Assembly: GCF_008801475.1 (NCBI RefSeq)
Contig: NZ_VZPP01000013.1
Location: 62,001-126,000, forward strand
Source: Pseudomonas moorei
Lineage (GTDB): Bacteria > Pseudomonadota > Gammaproteobacteria > Pseudomonadales > Pseudomonadaceae
Direction: 5' to 3'
DNA: 64,000 bases
Made by a program: the position numbers and the translations under genes
The notes under the pieces: model-generated
What the model saw: only the letters and a program-made list of their open reading frames with translations
What the model was told of the DNA's origin: nothing
The model's database searches: none
Shown here: one piece after another, positions 8,088-17,769 of the stretch
Layout: every line of letters begins with the position of its first letter
How positions within the stretch are numbered: the stretch's first letter is position 1

Positions 8088-9272
8088 ATGAACCAGTCCA
8101 GAAACGTAATCCGCTACATCAATGCCGCCCATGTGATCGACCACATGTTCATGCTCATATTTCCCGCCGCGGTGCTCGGCATGACGCAGGCGTTTGCCCT
8201 CGATTTCGCGGCGCTGATCGGCTTGTCCCTGGGCGGATTCATCGCCTTTGGCGCTTGTTCCTTGCCGGCCGGCTGGCTGGGGGATCACTGGAGCCGACGG
8301 CGAATGATGCTGGTTTTTTTCTTCGGCATTGGCGCTTCAGCGATTTTTACCGGCTTGAGTCACAGCGCGCCGATGTTGGTGCTGGGTCTGACGCTGATCG
8401 GTATTTTTGCAGCGATCTACCATCCGGTGGGCACCGCGATGCTGGTGGCCTACGCACAAAACCGTGGCCGGGAGATCGGCATGAATGGCATGTGGGGCAA
8501 CCTGGGCGTGGCGTTTTCAGCGCTGATCACCGGGCTGCTGGTGGCGCATTTCGGCTGGCGTGCGGCGTTCATTCTGCCGGGTGTGGTGGCGATGGTACTG
8601 GGTGTCGGGTTCGCCTTGCAGGTGCGTGAGGAGCCCGTCCCCAAGCGTCCCCACACGCCGCTCAAAGGTGCGGGCGGCCAGCGAATCTCCATGGCGTTGG
8701 TGTTCGGCGTGCTGGCATTGGCCACGGCGACCGGCGGCGTGGTGTTCAACGCGACGACGATGACTTATCCGAAACTGTTCCAGGAGCGGTTGCACGAGTT
8801 GTTCGCTTCGCCGCAAACCTTGGGTGTCGTGGTCAGCCTGGCTTACGCCTTTGGCGCCGTGGCTCAGTTGAGCATTGGCCGGGTATTGCATCGCGTCAGT
8901 CTCAAGTGGCCGTTCGTGGTGCTGACGATGTGCCAGGCGCCGCTGCTCTTCGCACTCGCCTATGGCGAAGGCTGGGGCGTGATTGCGTTGGGGGCAGCGT
9001 TCATGTTCGTGGTGTTCGGCCAAGTCACGGTCAACGATGCGATGGTTGCCAATTTCGTTGCGCCTCAATGGCAATCACGGGTCTTTGCGTTGCGTTACTG
9101 CCTGTCTTTCGGTGCCAGCGCCACCGCCATCCCTCTGATCTCTTACGTCGAACCGCTCCAGGGATTGGTCGGGCTCTATTTGATTTTGGCGGCGATTGCG
9201 GCATTGACCTTCGTCGCGGCCCTGGTCTTCCCGCGCACGCCCTCGGAGGCTTTGGCAGGACAAACGGCCTGA
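8088..9272 (+). CDS. MFS transporter (fosmidomycin-resistance-like)
   Basis: The 394-residue protein has about twelve membrane helices with the MFS loop DHWSRRRMM between helices 2 and 3. It also has the segment GIFAAIYHPVGTAML, typical of the Fsr-like drug-efflux branch. It is predicted to be a proton-driven inner-membrane exporter. The adjacent divergent AraC gene suggests inducible control. The substrate cannot be deduced. Confidence 0.85.
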   Translation: MNQSRNVIRYINAAHVIDHMFMLIFPAAVLGMTQAFALDFAALIGLSLGGFIAFGACSLPAGWLGDHWSRRRMMLVFFFGIGASAIFTGLSHSAPMLVLGLTLIGIFAAIYHPVGTAMLVAYAQNRGREIGMNGMWGNLGVAFSALITGLLVAHFGWRAAFILPGVVAMVLGVGFALQVREEPVPKRPHTPLKGAGGQRISMALVFGVLALATATGGVVFNATTMTYPKLFQERLHELFASPQTLGVVVSLAYAFGAVAQLSIGRVLHRVSLKWPFVVLTMCQAPLLFALAYGEGWGVIALGAAFMFVVFGQVTVNDAMVANFVAPQWQSRVFALRYCLSFGASATAIPLISYVEPLQGLVGLYLILAAIAALTFVAALVFPRTPSEALAGQTA

Positions 9273-9416
9273 GCGCTGTGCATACCGACAAATGCTGGCG
9301 CAACGCTAGCATTTGTGCGGCTCTGCAAATCATTCCTTTGGCTGATTTGACTGGCGATCAAGGGCACTAAAGTGCTTACTTTCAGCCACGACCGTGCAGT
9401 CAGAAAAGGGATTCTT

Positions 9417-11099
9417 ATGTTGCAGACTCGCGTTATCCCCCCAGCCGAAGGCGCTTACCAGTATCCGCTGCTGATCAAACGGTTGCTGATGTCCGGTGCG
9501 CGTTATGAGAAAACCCGCGAGATCGTTTACCGCGACCAGTTGCGCTACAGCTATCCGACCCTGATCGAGCGGGTCGCGCGGTTGGCCAATGTGCTGACAG
9601 AGGCCGGGGTCAAGCCCGGGGACACCGTGGCGGTGATGGATTGGGACAGCCATCGTTATCTGGAATGCATGTTTGCCATTCCAATGATCGGCGCGGTGAT
9701 CCACACCATTAACGTGCGCCTGTCGCCGGAACAGATCCTCTACACCATGAACCACGCCGTGGACCGCTTCGTGCTGGTCAACAGCGAGTTCGTGGGGCTG
9801 TACAACGCGATTGCCGGGCACCTGACCACGGTCGAGAAAACCCTGTTGCTGACCGACTTGCCGGAAAAGACCGCTGACCTGCCGAACCTGGTCGGCGAGT
9901 ACGAGCAGCTCCTGGCGGCCGCGAGCCCGCGGTACGACTTCCAGGATTTCGACGAAAACTCGGTCGCCACCACCTTCTACACCACCGGCACCACCGGCAA
10001 TCCCAAAGGCGTGTATTTCACCCATCGACAACTGGTGCTGCACACCATGGGCGTGTCGACCATCATGGGCGCGATCGACAGCGTACGCCTGTTGGGCACC
10101 AATGACGTGTACATGCCGATCACGCCGATGTTCCATGTGCACGCCTGGGGTCTGCCCTATGTGGCGACGATGCTGGGGCTCAAACAGGTTTATCCCGGTC
10201 GCTATGACCCGGAGTACCTGGTGGAGCTGTGGCGCAAGGAAAAGGTCTCGTTCTCGCACTGCGTGCCGACCATTCTGCAGATGGTCCTCAATGCCAAGGG
10301 GGCGCAAAACACCGATTTCGGTGGCTGGAAAATCGTCATCGGCGGCAGTGCACTCAATCGTTCCCTGTACGAAGCGGCGAAGGCCAAAGGCATTCAGTTG
10401 ACCGCCGCCTACGGCATGTCGGAAACCGGGCCGCTGGTCTCGTGCGCACACCTCAACGACGAATTGATGGCCGGCACCGAAGACGAGCGCACGACTTATC
10501 GGATCAAGGCTGGCGTGCCTGGGCCGCTGGTGGAGGCGGCGATCGTCGACGCTGAGGGCAATTTCTTGCCCGCCGATGGCGAGACCCAGGGCGAATTGGT
10601 GTTGCGTGCGCCCTGGCTGACCGAGGGCTATTTCAACGAGCCGCAGAAGGGCGCCGAGCTCTGGGCCGGCGGCTGGTTGCACACCGGTGACGTGGCGACC
10701 CTGGACAGCATGGGTGTGATCGACATTCGTGACCGGATCAAGGACGTGATCAAGACCGGCGGCGAGTGGGTGTCCTCCCTCGACCTCGAAGACCTGATCA
10801 GTCGCCATGCGGCGGTACGCGAAGTAGCAGTGGTCGGCATCGCCGATCCACAGTGGGGCGAGCGCCCGTTTGCCTTGCTGGTGGTCCGCGAAGGCCATGT
10901 GATCGATGCCCGGGAACTCAAGGAGCACCTCAAGCCGTTCGTGGAATTGGGGCACCTGAGCAAGTGGGCGATCCCGAGTCAGATCGCCCTTGTTACTGAA
11001 ATTCCCAAGACCAGCGTCGGCAAGCTCGACAAGAAGCGAATTCGCGTCGATATCACCGAATGGCAAGCTAACAACAGTACCTTCCTTTCCACGCTTTAA
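9417..11099 (+). CDS. medium/long-chain fatty acyl-CoA ligase
   Basis: The 560-residue protein is an ANL-superfamily adenylate-forming enzyme that activates a carboxylic acid to its CoA thioester. The P-loop-like motif TTFYTTGTTGNPKGV is present, as are AAYGMSETGPLVS, the hinge GWLHTGDVATLD and the C-terminal catalytic lysine region TSVGKLDKK. The length and N-terminus resemble AlkK-type medium-chain ligases. A GTG at 9372 is in frame, but the ATG at 9417 follows AAGGG and is preferred. Downstream DUF1302/DUF1329 genes suggest it works on an imported hydrophobic acid. Confidence 0.9.
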   Translation: MLQTRVIPPAEGAYQYPLLIKRLLMSGARYEKTREIVYRDQLRYSYPTLIERVARLANVLTEAGVKPGDTVAVMDWDSHRYLECMFAIPMIGAVIHTINVRLSPEQILYTMNHAVDRFVLVNSEFVGLYNAIAGHLTTVEKTLLLTDLPEKTADLPNLVGEYEQLLAAASPRYDFQDFDENSVATTFYTTGTTGNPKGVYFTHRQLVLHTMGVSTIMGAIDSVRLLGTNDVYMPITPMFHVHAWGLPYVATMLGLKQVYPGRYDPEYLVELWRKEKVSFSHCVPTILQMVLNAKGAQNTDFGGWKIVIGGSALNRSLYEAAKAKGIQLTAAYGMSETGPLVSCAHLNDELMAGTEDERTTYRIKAGVPGPLVEAAIVDAEGNFLPADGETQGELVLRAPWLTEGYFNEPQKGAELWAGGWLHTGDVATLDSMGVIDIRDRIKDVIKTGGEWVSSLDLEDLISRHAAVREVAVVGIADPQWGERPFALLVVREGHVIDARELKEHLKPFVELGHLSKWAIPSQIALVTEIPKTSVGKLDKKRIRVDITEWQANNSTFLSTL

Positions 11100-11438
11100 G
11101 CGTCTTCTGGCGTGCCCAAAAGGGCACGCCAGCCCCACCAAGCAAGCGCTTGGCTTGTCAAATCAGATATTTCAGCCATCCTTGCCGTGCCGACGGGCGT
11201 CGGCCTGGCAAAAGGACTGTTCCAGAGTGGCTGGCAGCTGCAAATCACACTTTAGAGGGATCAAGCTGTACTACCTGCTGGCTATAGTCCGCTCAAGGAT
11301 TTTTAAGAACGGAGCAAACGCACAAACCGGGGCGATGCAATTTTGGAATGACTTTGGGATGCCTTGGCTCCCCGTCATCCTCAACGTTTTTAGAAGTGCT
11401 CACTGCCATAACAATAAAATGCACATGGAGTAGCGTCG
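11100..11438 (+). promoter_or_regulatory. 339-bp gap: hairpin, leader and Crc-like motif before the DUF1302 gene
   Basis: A strong hairpin lies at 11107-11132 (CTGGCGTGCCC, loop AAAA, exact complement) without a T-run. The rest is less GC-rich than its neighbours and has no convincing ORF. AACAATAA at 11410-11417, close to the GGAG before the DUF1302 start, fits the AANAANAA catabolite-activity motif bound by Hfq with Crc. A promoter must lie here, but I could not fix one with confidence. The sequence is presumably the target of the nearby LuxR-type regulator. Confidence 0.5.
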
Positions 11439-13376
11439 ATGACATCAGTAAACCAGTTCTGGCGCCGGGCGAAACTGCCTCTGGCCGTCAGTCTTGCCTC
11501 TATGCTCGCCGGGCCAGCATTCGGCGTCAGTTTCAACGTTGGTGAAATCGAAGGTCAGTTCGACTCGTCCCTGTCCATTGGTGCCAGTTGGTCTACCGAG
11601 CAGCCGAACAAGAATCTCATCGGCGTCAACAACGGTGGCCGTGGCCTGTCCCAGACTTCCGATGACGGTCACCTGAACTTCAAGAGCGGGGAAACCTTCT
11701 CGAAGATCTTCAAAGGCATCCATGACCTGGAACTGAAATACGGCGATACCGGTGTCTTCGTCCGTGGCAAATACTGGTACGACTTTGAATTGAAGGACGA
11801 GAGTCGTCCATTCAAGGACATCAGCGACGATGGCCGCAAGGAAGGCGCCAAATCCGCTGGCGGAGAGATCCTCGACGCCTTCGTTTATCACAACTATTCC
11901 ATTGCCGATGAGCCAGGTTCCGTGCGCTTGGGCAAGCAGGTGGTGAGCTGGGGTGAAAGTACTTTCATCGGCGGCGGCATCAACTCCATCAACCCGATCG
12001 ACGTGTCCGCATTCCGTCGTCCGGGTGCCGAGATCAAGGAAGGCCTGATCCCGGTCAACATGTTCTACGTGTCCCAGAGCATCACCGAGAATCTGTCGAC
12101 CGAAGCGTTCTATCAGCTGGAGTGGGATCAGACCGTTGTCGACAACTGCGGGACCTTCTTCTCGCAACCGGACGTGATCGCCAATGGCTGCGACAACAAC
12201 CTGGCGGTTCTGCGTACTCAACAAGGCCTGAACGGAGCACTGGCGGCGGCGGGCCTTCCGGCTTCGTTGCGTAATGCCAGTATCAACACCCTGGCGGCAA
12301 ACGGCGTGACCTGGGGCAACCCGGATGAAGGCGTGATCGTTCGTCGTGGTGCGGATCGTGATGCTCGTGACAGCGGTCAGTTCGGTGTGTCTTTCAAGTA
12401 CATGTTCGACCCGCTGGACACCGAATTCGGCGCCTATTTCATGAACTACCACAGCCGTAACCCGATTTTCAGCGGGCAGGGTGCACCGGCCAGCGCCTAC
12501 AGTGCGGCAGGCCTGGTGGGCAAGTTGGTGGGATCGGGCGTTCCACTCTCCGTGGCGCGTAACCTGGCTCCGACCTTGCTGCCGCTGCAGGTTGCGGGTA
12601 ACTCCAGCTACTACGTCGAATATCCTGAAGACATTCGCCTGTATGGCTTGAGCTTTTCCACCACGTTACCTACAGGCACTGCCTGGAGTGGCGAATTCAG
12701 CTACCGGCCGAATGCTCCGGTTCAGCTCAACACCACCGACATCCTCTATTCCGGCCTGACACCGCTCAACCCTAGCGTGTCCTTACTCCAAGGGACACCT
12801 GGGCAGGATCAACAAGGCTATCGCCGCAAAGAAGTTAGCCAGATTCAGACGACGTTCACTCACTTCTTCGACCAAGTGATGGGCGCTGAGCGACTGACCC
12901 TGGTTGGCGAAATCGGTCTCACCCACGTTGGTGGTCTGGAGAGCACTTCCAAAGCACGTTACGGCCGTGATCCGAGCTATGGCCCTGGCCCGCTGCCGAA
13001 TGGCCAATGCGTGGCGTTGAACACGTCTACCCTGGCAGGCGGCCCACAAAACAACGTCAGCCGTTACTGCGAAAACGATGGCTTCACCACCGCGAACTCG
13101 TGGGGCTACCGCGGCCGTGCCATCTGGGAATACAACGACGTATTCGCCGGGGTGAACCTCAAGCCGAACATCGCCTGGTCCCATGACGTGAGCGGTTACT
13201 CCCCGGGCCCTGGCGGCAACTTCGAGGAAGGCCGCAAGGCGGTCAGCCTGGGTGTCGATGCCGAGTACCAGAACACCTACACCGCGAGCCTGGCCTACAC
13301 CAACTTCTTCGACGGCAAGTACACCACCGTGGATGACCGCGACTTCGTTGCGCTCAGCCTCGGCGTGAACTTCTAA
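11439..13376 (+). CDS. DUF1302 family outer-membrane protein
   Basis: The 645-residue product has a signal peptide ending near PAFGVSF (about residue 27) and a beta-strand-rich body. It has the terminal Phe (LGVNF) typical of outer-membrane beta-barrels. Motifs such as LGKQVVSWGESTF and GGINSINPIDVS are characteristic of the DUF1302 family. The function of the family is not established. It regularly occurs beside DUF1329 proteins and lipid- or steroid-related genes. Here the DUF1329 gene follows after 28 bases, so the two are probably cotranscribed. A channel for a hydrophobic substrate is my inference. Confidence 0.9.
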   Translation: MTSVNQFWRRAKLPLAVSLASMLAGPAFGVSFNVGEIEGQFDSSLSIGASWSTEQPNKNLIGVNNGGRGLSQTSDDGHLNFKSGETFSKIFKGIHDLELKYGDTGVFVRGKYWYDFELKDESRPFKDISDDGRKEGAKSAGGEILDAFVYHNYSIADEPGSVRLGKQVVSWGESTFIGGGINSINPIDVSAFRRPGAEIKEGLIPVNMFYVSQSITENLSTEAFYQLEWDQTVVDNCGTFFSQPDVIANGCDNNLAVLRTQQGLNGALAAAGLPASLRNASINTLAANGVTWGNPDEGVIVRRGADRDARDSGQFGVSFKYMFDPLDTEFGAYFMNYHSRNPIFSGQGAPASAYSAAGLVGKLVGSGVPLSVARNLAPTLLPLQVAGNSSYYVEYPEDIRLYGLSFSTTLPTGTAWSGEFSYRPNAPVQLNTTDILYSGLTPLNPSVSLLQGTPGQDQQGYRRKEVSQIQTTFTHFFDQVMGAERLTLVGEIGLTHVGGLESTSKARYGRDPSYGPGPLPNGQCVALNTSTLAGGPQNNVSRYCENDGFTTANSWGYRGRAIWEYNDVFAGVNLKPNIAWSHDVSGYSPGPGGNFEEGRKAVSLGVDAEYQNTYTASLAYTNFFDGKYTTVDDRDFVALSLGVNF

Positions 13377-13404
13377 GCACTGTATTTTCAGGACGAACGC
13401 ACAT

Positions 13405-14769
13405 ATGAAAATAACAAAGAGTCTGTTCCGCGCCGGTGTTTTGGGGCTTTCGCTGCTGGCGACCAGTGTCATGGCAGCCGTCCCGGCAGCCGAGGCGGAC
13501 AAGCTGGGCAAGAGCCTGACCCCGATGGGTGCTGAAATGGCGGGTAACGCCGACGGCTCGATCCCGGCCTGGAAACCCCTGCCGAAGAACGCCGGTACCG
13601 TCGACAGCAAAGGCTTCCTGTCCAATCCGTACGCCAGCGAAAAACCGCTGTTCACCATCACGGCGCAGAACGTCGAGCAGTACAAGGACAAGCTCTCCCC
13701 GGGCCAGTACGCAATGTTCAAGCGCTACCCGGAAACCTTCAAGATGCCGGTTTACCCGTCCCATCGTGGTGCTACCGTGCCGGATGACGTGTTCGCCGCC
13801 ATCAAGCGCAACGCCACCAACACCAACCTGGTGTCCGGAGGCAACGGCCTGGAAAACTTCGAAACCGCAGTGCCTTTCCCGATTCCGAAAAGCGGCGTTG
13901 AAGTCATCTGGAACCACATCACTCGCTATCGCGGTGGCAGCGTAACCCGTCTGGTCACCCAGGCTACGCCACAGCCGAACGGCTCGTTCAGCCTGGTGTA
14001 CTTTGAAGACCAGTTCGTGTTCCGCGACAAGATGAAGGACTACGATCCGAAAAACCCGGGCAACATCCTGTTCTACTTCAAGCAAAAAGTGACCGCTCCG
14101 GCACGTCTGGCCGGTGGTGTGCTGCTGGTGCACGAAACCCTCGACCAGGTTAAGGAGCCACGTTCGGCGTGGGTCTACAACGCCGGTCAGCGCCGTGTGC
14201 GTCGTGCACCGCAAGTGTCCTATGACGGGCCGGGTACTGCAGCCGACGGCCTGCGTACTTCCGACAACCTGGACATGTACAACGGTGCGCCGGATCGTTA
14301 CGACTGGAAGCTCGAAGGCAAGAAAGAGATGTACATCGCCTCCGACGCCTACAAACTCGACGATCCGAACCTGAAGTACGCCGACATCATCAAGGCCGGT
14401 CACATCAATCAGGACCTGGCGCGTTACGAGCTGCGTCGCGTCTGGCATGTGGTTGCCACCTTGAAGGAAGGTCAGCGCCATATTTACGCCAAGCGTGACT
14501 TCTACATCGACGAAGACACCTGGCAAGCAGCGGTCATCGACCACTACGACGGTCGTAACCAACTGTGGCGCGTTGCCGAAGCCCATGCCGAGAACTACTA
14601 CGACAAGCAAGTGCCGTGGTATGCGCTGGAAGCCTTGTACGACCTGCAATCGGGCCGTTACCTGGCGCTGGGCATGAAGAACGAAGAGAAGTCGGCCTAT
14701 AACTTCGGCTTCCAGGCCACCACCAGCGACTTCACCCCGGCGGCATTGCGTCAGGATGGTGTTCGCTAA
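13405..14769 (+). CDS. DUF1329 family periplasmic/outer-membrane protein
   Basis: The 454-residue product has a clear signal peptide (cleaved after SVMA, about residue 24) and the family core: ADKLGKSLTPMGAEMAGNADGSIPAW near the N-terminus and AGQRRVRRAPQVSYD in the middle. The DUF1329 fold is related to LolA/LolB-type lipid carriers. A role in carrying a hydrophobic ligand across the periplasm is therefore plausible but unproven. It is the second gene of the DUF1302-DUF1329 unit and ends before a strong terminator. AATAACAA overlaps codons 2-5 and could be a Crc/Hfq site. Confidence 0.9.
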   Translation: MKITKSLFRAGVLGLSLLATSVMAAVPAAEADKLGKSLTPMGAEMAGNADGSIPAWKPLPKNAGTVDSKGFLSNPYASEKPLFTITAQNVEQYKDKLSPGQYAMFKRYPETFKMPVYPSHRGATVPDDVFAAIKRNATNTNLVSGGNGLENFETAVPFPIPKSGVEVIWNHITRYRGGSVTRLVTQATPQPNGSFSLVYFEDQFVFRDKMKDYDPKNPGNILFYFKQKVTAPARLAGGVLLVHETLDQVKEPRSAWVYNAGQRRVRRAPQVSYDGPGTAADGLRTSDNLDMYNGAPDRYDWKLEGKKEMYIASDAYKLDDPNLKYADIIKAGHINQDLARYELRRVWHVVATLKEGQRHIYAKRDFYIDEDTWQAAVIDHYDGRNQLWRVAEAHAENYYDKQVPWYALEALYDLQSGRYLALGMKNEEKSAYNFGFQATTSDFTPAALRQDGVR

Positions 14770-14800
14770 CGCACAAAAAACAGAGGCCGCATCCTTTGGA

Positions 14801-14830
14801 AACGCCCCGACTGGTTCGGGGCGTTTTTTT
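14801..14830 (+). terminator. rho-independent terminator after the DUF1329 gene
   Basis: AACGCCCCGA and TCGGGGCGTT pair around a five-base loop and are followed by a run of seven T. This separates the DUF1302-DUF1329 unit from the LuxR-family regulator. Confidence 0.92.
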
Positions 14831-14943
14831 GTTCGTAGACTTTTTGTAGCCATTTGTAGCAATTACCTTCATTACCTCATCGTTTACCGCTAGTCTGCGG
14901 ACATCTGCAACGCCGCCATCCGTAATTCAAACAAGAGCCGGCC

Positions 14944-17682
14944 ATGACTGATCTGTCCCCACCACCAGGTCCTGCAAGCGTTGCCGTCGCCACGCTGGCC
15001 GGGCGTTTTTTCCGTCCGCCATTGCCCGACGGCCATGTGCTGCGGCCTCGTCTTTGCGAGCGTCTGAGTGCAGGGCTAAATGGCAGGCTGTTACTGGTCA
15101 GTGCACCGGCGGGGTTCGGTAAAAGTTCGTTGGCGGTGGAGTTCTGTCAGTCGCTGCCGGCCCATTGGCAAAACCTTTGGCTCGGATTGAGTCCGCGCGA
15201 CAGTGACCCGGGTCGATTCCTCGAGCGCTTGCTCGAAGGCCTTCAAGACTATTTTCCGCAGCTGGGCAGGCAGTCCCTCGGGCTGCTGAAGATGCGTCAG
15301 CGACATCAGCCGTTTGCATTCGAAGAATGGCTGGATGGCTTGCTCGATGAGCTGGCCGTACACCTTTCGACAGCGACGCCGCTGTTACTCGTGCTCGATG
15401 ACTATCATCTGGCCCAGGGGCCGGTGCTTGATCGCTGCTTGCAGTTTTTCCTCAACCATTTGCCCGATGGCTTGCTGGTGATGGTCACCAGTCGCCAGCG
15501 CCCTGACTGGCATCTGGCGCGGCTGCGCTTGTCGCGGCAACTGCTCGAATTGCATGAACAAGACTTGCGCCTGACCCACGATGAAGCCTTGACCCTGCTT
15601 GACCGTCACAGCAGTACTTTGCGCGGTGAGGCGCTGGAAAGCCTGATCCAGCGCAGCGAAGGTTGGGTTGCCGGCTTGCGCTTCTGGTTGCTGGCGGCCT
15701 CGGAGGCAGGCAGTCATGGCGCATTGCCCCAGGCGTTGCATGGCGGGGAGGGGCTGATTCGCGATTACCTATTGGAAGAAGTCATCGATTGCCTGCCCGC
15801 CGAGGTTCAGTCATTCCTGTACGACACGGCGCCTCAGGAACGTTTTTGCAGTGAGCTGTGCGACGCCATTCGCGACGCTCATGACAGCGCCGAGATCCTG
15901 CGTTTTCTGGCTGCACACCAGGTTTTCCTGGTGCCGCTGGACGAACACGGCCATTGGTATCGTTATCACCATTTGTTTTCCGATCTGCTGCGCACGCGGC
16001 CTACCGCACAGGCAGTGGTGCCGGCCGCGAGCCTGCACCTGCGTGCCTGTCGCTGGTTCAATGCCCAGGGCTTGCTCGACGAAGCGGTGGAGCAGGCCTT
16101 GCGCGCCGGACATCTGGACGTGGCGGCGAACCTGGTACAAAACCTTTCCGAAGAGCAATTGCTGGCCGAGCAGAACGTCGGCATGTTGCTGCGCTGGAAA
16201 ATGGACTTGCCCGACAGCCTGCTGATCAGCACGCCGCGCCTGATCGTGCTCTACAGCTGGGCGTTGGGGCTGGCCTGTCAACTGGACGCGGCCGAGGAAC
16301 TGTCGAGCCATTTGAGCCGCTTCCTGCCAGCCCCGTCGGCCACTGCACAGAAATCCATGCTGGCGCAGTGGTTGGCGTTGAGCGGGATCATCGCGCGCGG
16401 GCGCGGCAACCGCGAGCTCACGCTGCTCTATTGCAGCGAGGCGCTGGAAAGCCTTCCGTGCAAACGCTACGGACAGCGTTTGATGTGCCTCTCGACCCTG
16501 TCCAACCTGGCCATCGCCGATGGCGACTTGTGGCGCGCGCGCGAGCTGAATCGGGATTCCCTTGAATTGGCGCAGCGGGTTGGCAACCCGTTGTTCGAAG
16601 CGCTGGCTCACTACGACCGCGCCCGAGTGCTGCAGGCGCGCGGAGAAATCCTTCGTTCGCTGGAGGAAGTCCGGCAAGGCCTGCAGCGTCTGCAAGGGCT
16701 ATCCGTGCAACGCCTTTATGCGGTTCGCGCCCGACTGACCTTGTACGAAGGGTTTCTGCTGGCGCTGCGCCTGCAACCACAGGCGGCGAGAGGGCGATTG
16801 CAGGTCGGTTTGAACGAGGCGCGTGCCTGCCGCGACATCAGCGTGTTGATCGGCCACTGCGTGATCGCGCGGCTGGAAGGCAGCAGTGGCGAATTCGCCA
16901 AAGCCTTTGCCGAGCTCGCCGAGGCCGAACGTCTGATGCACATCTGGGACGTGCCGCCCATTTACTATCTGGCGATGATCACGCTGGTCAAATGTGAACT
17001 CTGGCTGGCCCAGGGCCGCACAGATCTGGCCGAAGCCTGGCTGGCGCGATTGAGTCAGACCTATAACGGCGAACACCCTGCCGCGCCCCCGGAGTTCCAT
17101 CCGCAACTGCCGCTGCATATCGAGCTGCAACAAGCGTTGCTGGACGTCATCCAGGCCCAGCCGATGCTGGCTGAGGGGCGTTTGAATGTGCTGCTCGAAC
17201 AGGGGCAGCAAAGCGGTCGGCAAATGCTCAGTGCAATGGCGCTGGCGCAAAAAACCTCGCTGCTGCTGAGCACCGGGCGCGAGCCCGAGGCACGCAAGGC
17301 CTTGGGTCAGGCGCTGGAGGCCGCCGCCGGTGGCGTACTGCAACCGTTCGACAGGTTGTTGGCCGAGCATCCGGACTGGCTGCGCGGGCAGCTTCAACTC
17401 AGCGCACCTACCACTGTTTCCCAAGACCTGGCCGAGAAACTTCCGACGCCGGTGATCCGCCCGGCGCTGGAATCCACTGCTGCGGCAGAGCAACTCAGTA
17501 CGCGGGAACTGGCAGTCCTGCGGCTGATCGCCCAAGGCTGTTCGAATCAGGAAATCAGCGATCAGCTGTTTATTTCCCTGCACACGGTCAAAACCCACGC
17601 CAGCCACATCAACAGCAAGCTCGGGGTGGAACGGCGTACGCAGGCAGTGGCGAGGGCGAAGGAGTTGGGGGTGTTGGGCTAA
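14944..17682 (+). CDS. large ATP-binding LuxR-family regulator (MalT/AlkS-like)
   Basis: The 912-residue protein has the MalT-type plan: an N-terminal STAND NTPase domain with Walker A APAGFGKSS (about 54-62) and Walker B LLLVLDDYHL. A winged-helix/helical region, TPR-like helical repeats through the middle, and a C-terminal LuxR HTH follow. The HTH reads LSTRELAVLRLIAQG..NQEISDQLFISLHTVKTHASHI. Such proteins are ligand- and ATP-dependent activators; AlkS, the alkane regulator, has this plan. The position after the acyl-CoA ligase, DUF1302 and DUF1329 genes makes it their likely activator (inference). It has its own transcription unit after the 14801-14830 terminator. Confidence 0.9.
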   Translation: MTDLSPPPGPASVAVATLAGRFFRPPLPDGHVLRPRLCERLSAGLNGRLLLVSAPAGFGKSSLAVEFCQSLPAHWQNLWLGLSPRDSDPGRFLERLLEGLQDYFPQLGRQSLGLLKMRQRHQPFAFEEWLDGLLDELAVHLSTATPLLLVLDDYHLAQGPVLDRCLQFFLNHLPDGLLVMVTSRQRPDWHLARLRLSRQLLELHEQDLRLTHDEALTLLDRHSSTLRGEALESLIQRSEGWVAGLRFWLLAASEAGSHGALPQALHGGEGLIRDYLLEEVIDCLPAEVQSFLYDTAPQERFCSELCDAIRDAHDSAEILRFLAAHQVFLVPLDEHGHWYRYHHLFSDLLRTRPTAQAVVPAASLHLRACRWFNAQGLLDEAVEQALRAGHLDVAANLVQNLSEEQLLAEQNVGMLLRWKMDLPDSLLISTPRLIVLYSWALGLACQLDAAEELSSHLSRFLPAPSATAQKSMLAQWLALSGIIARGRGNRELTLLYCSEALESLPCKRYGQRLMCLSTLSNLAIADGDLWRARELNRDSLELAQRVGNPLFEALAHYDRARVLQARGEILRSLEEVRQGLQRLQGLSVQRLYAVRARLTLYEGFLLALRLQPQAARGRLQVGLNEARACRDISVLIGHCVIARLEGSSGEFAKAFAELAEAERLMHIWDVPPIYYLAMITLVKCELWLAQGRTDLAEAWLARLSQTYNGEHPAAPPEFHPQLPLHIELQQALLDVIQAQPMLAEGRLNVLLEQGQQSGRQMLSAMALAQKTSLLLSTGREPEARKALGQALEAAAGGVLQPFDRLLAEHPDWLRGQLQLSAPTTVSQDLAEKLPTPVIRPALESTAAAEQLSTRELAVLRLIAQGCSNQEISDQLFISLHTVKTHASHINSKLGVERRTQAVARAKELGVLG

Positions 17683-17769
17683 GGGTGAAACTAAAGTTAC
17701 GCAGGGCGGTAAATTGCCGGGCGCCGATTTGTGCGACCATTACCCATCCCTGTTGATTGAGCCTCCCCG

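Noticed and set aside
9330..11141. 603-codon minus-strand frame across the acyl-CoA ligase
   Set aside because: The plus-strand ligase has all adenylate-forming motifs; the opposite frame has none and is His/Gln/Arg-rich.
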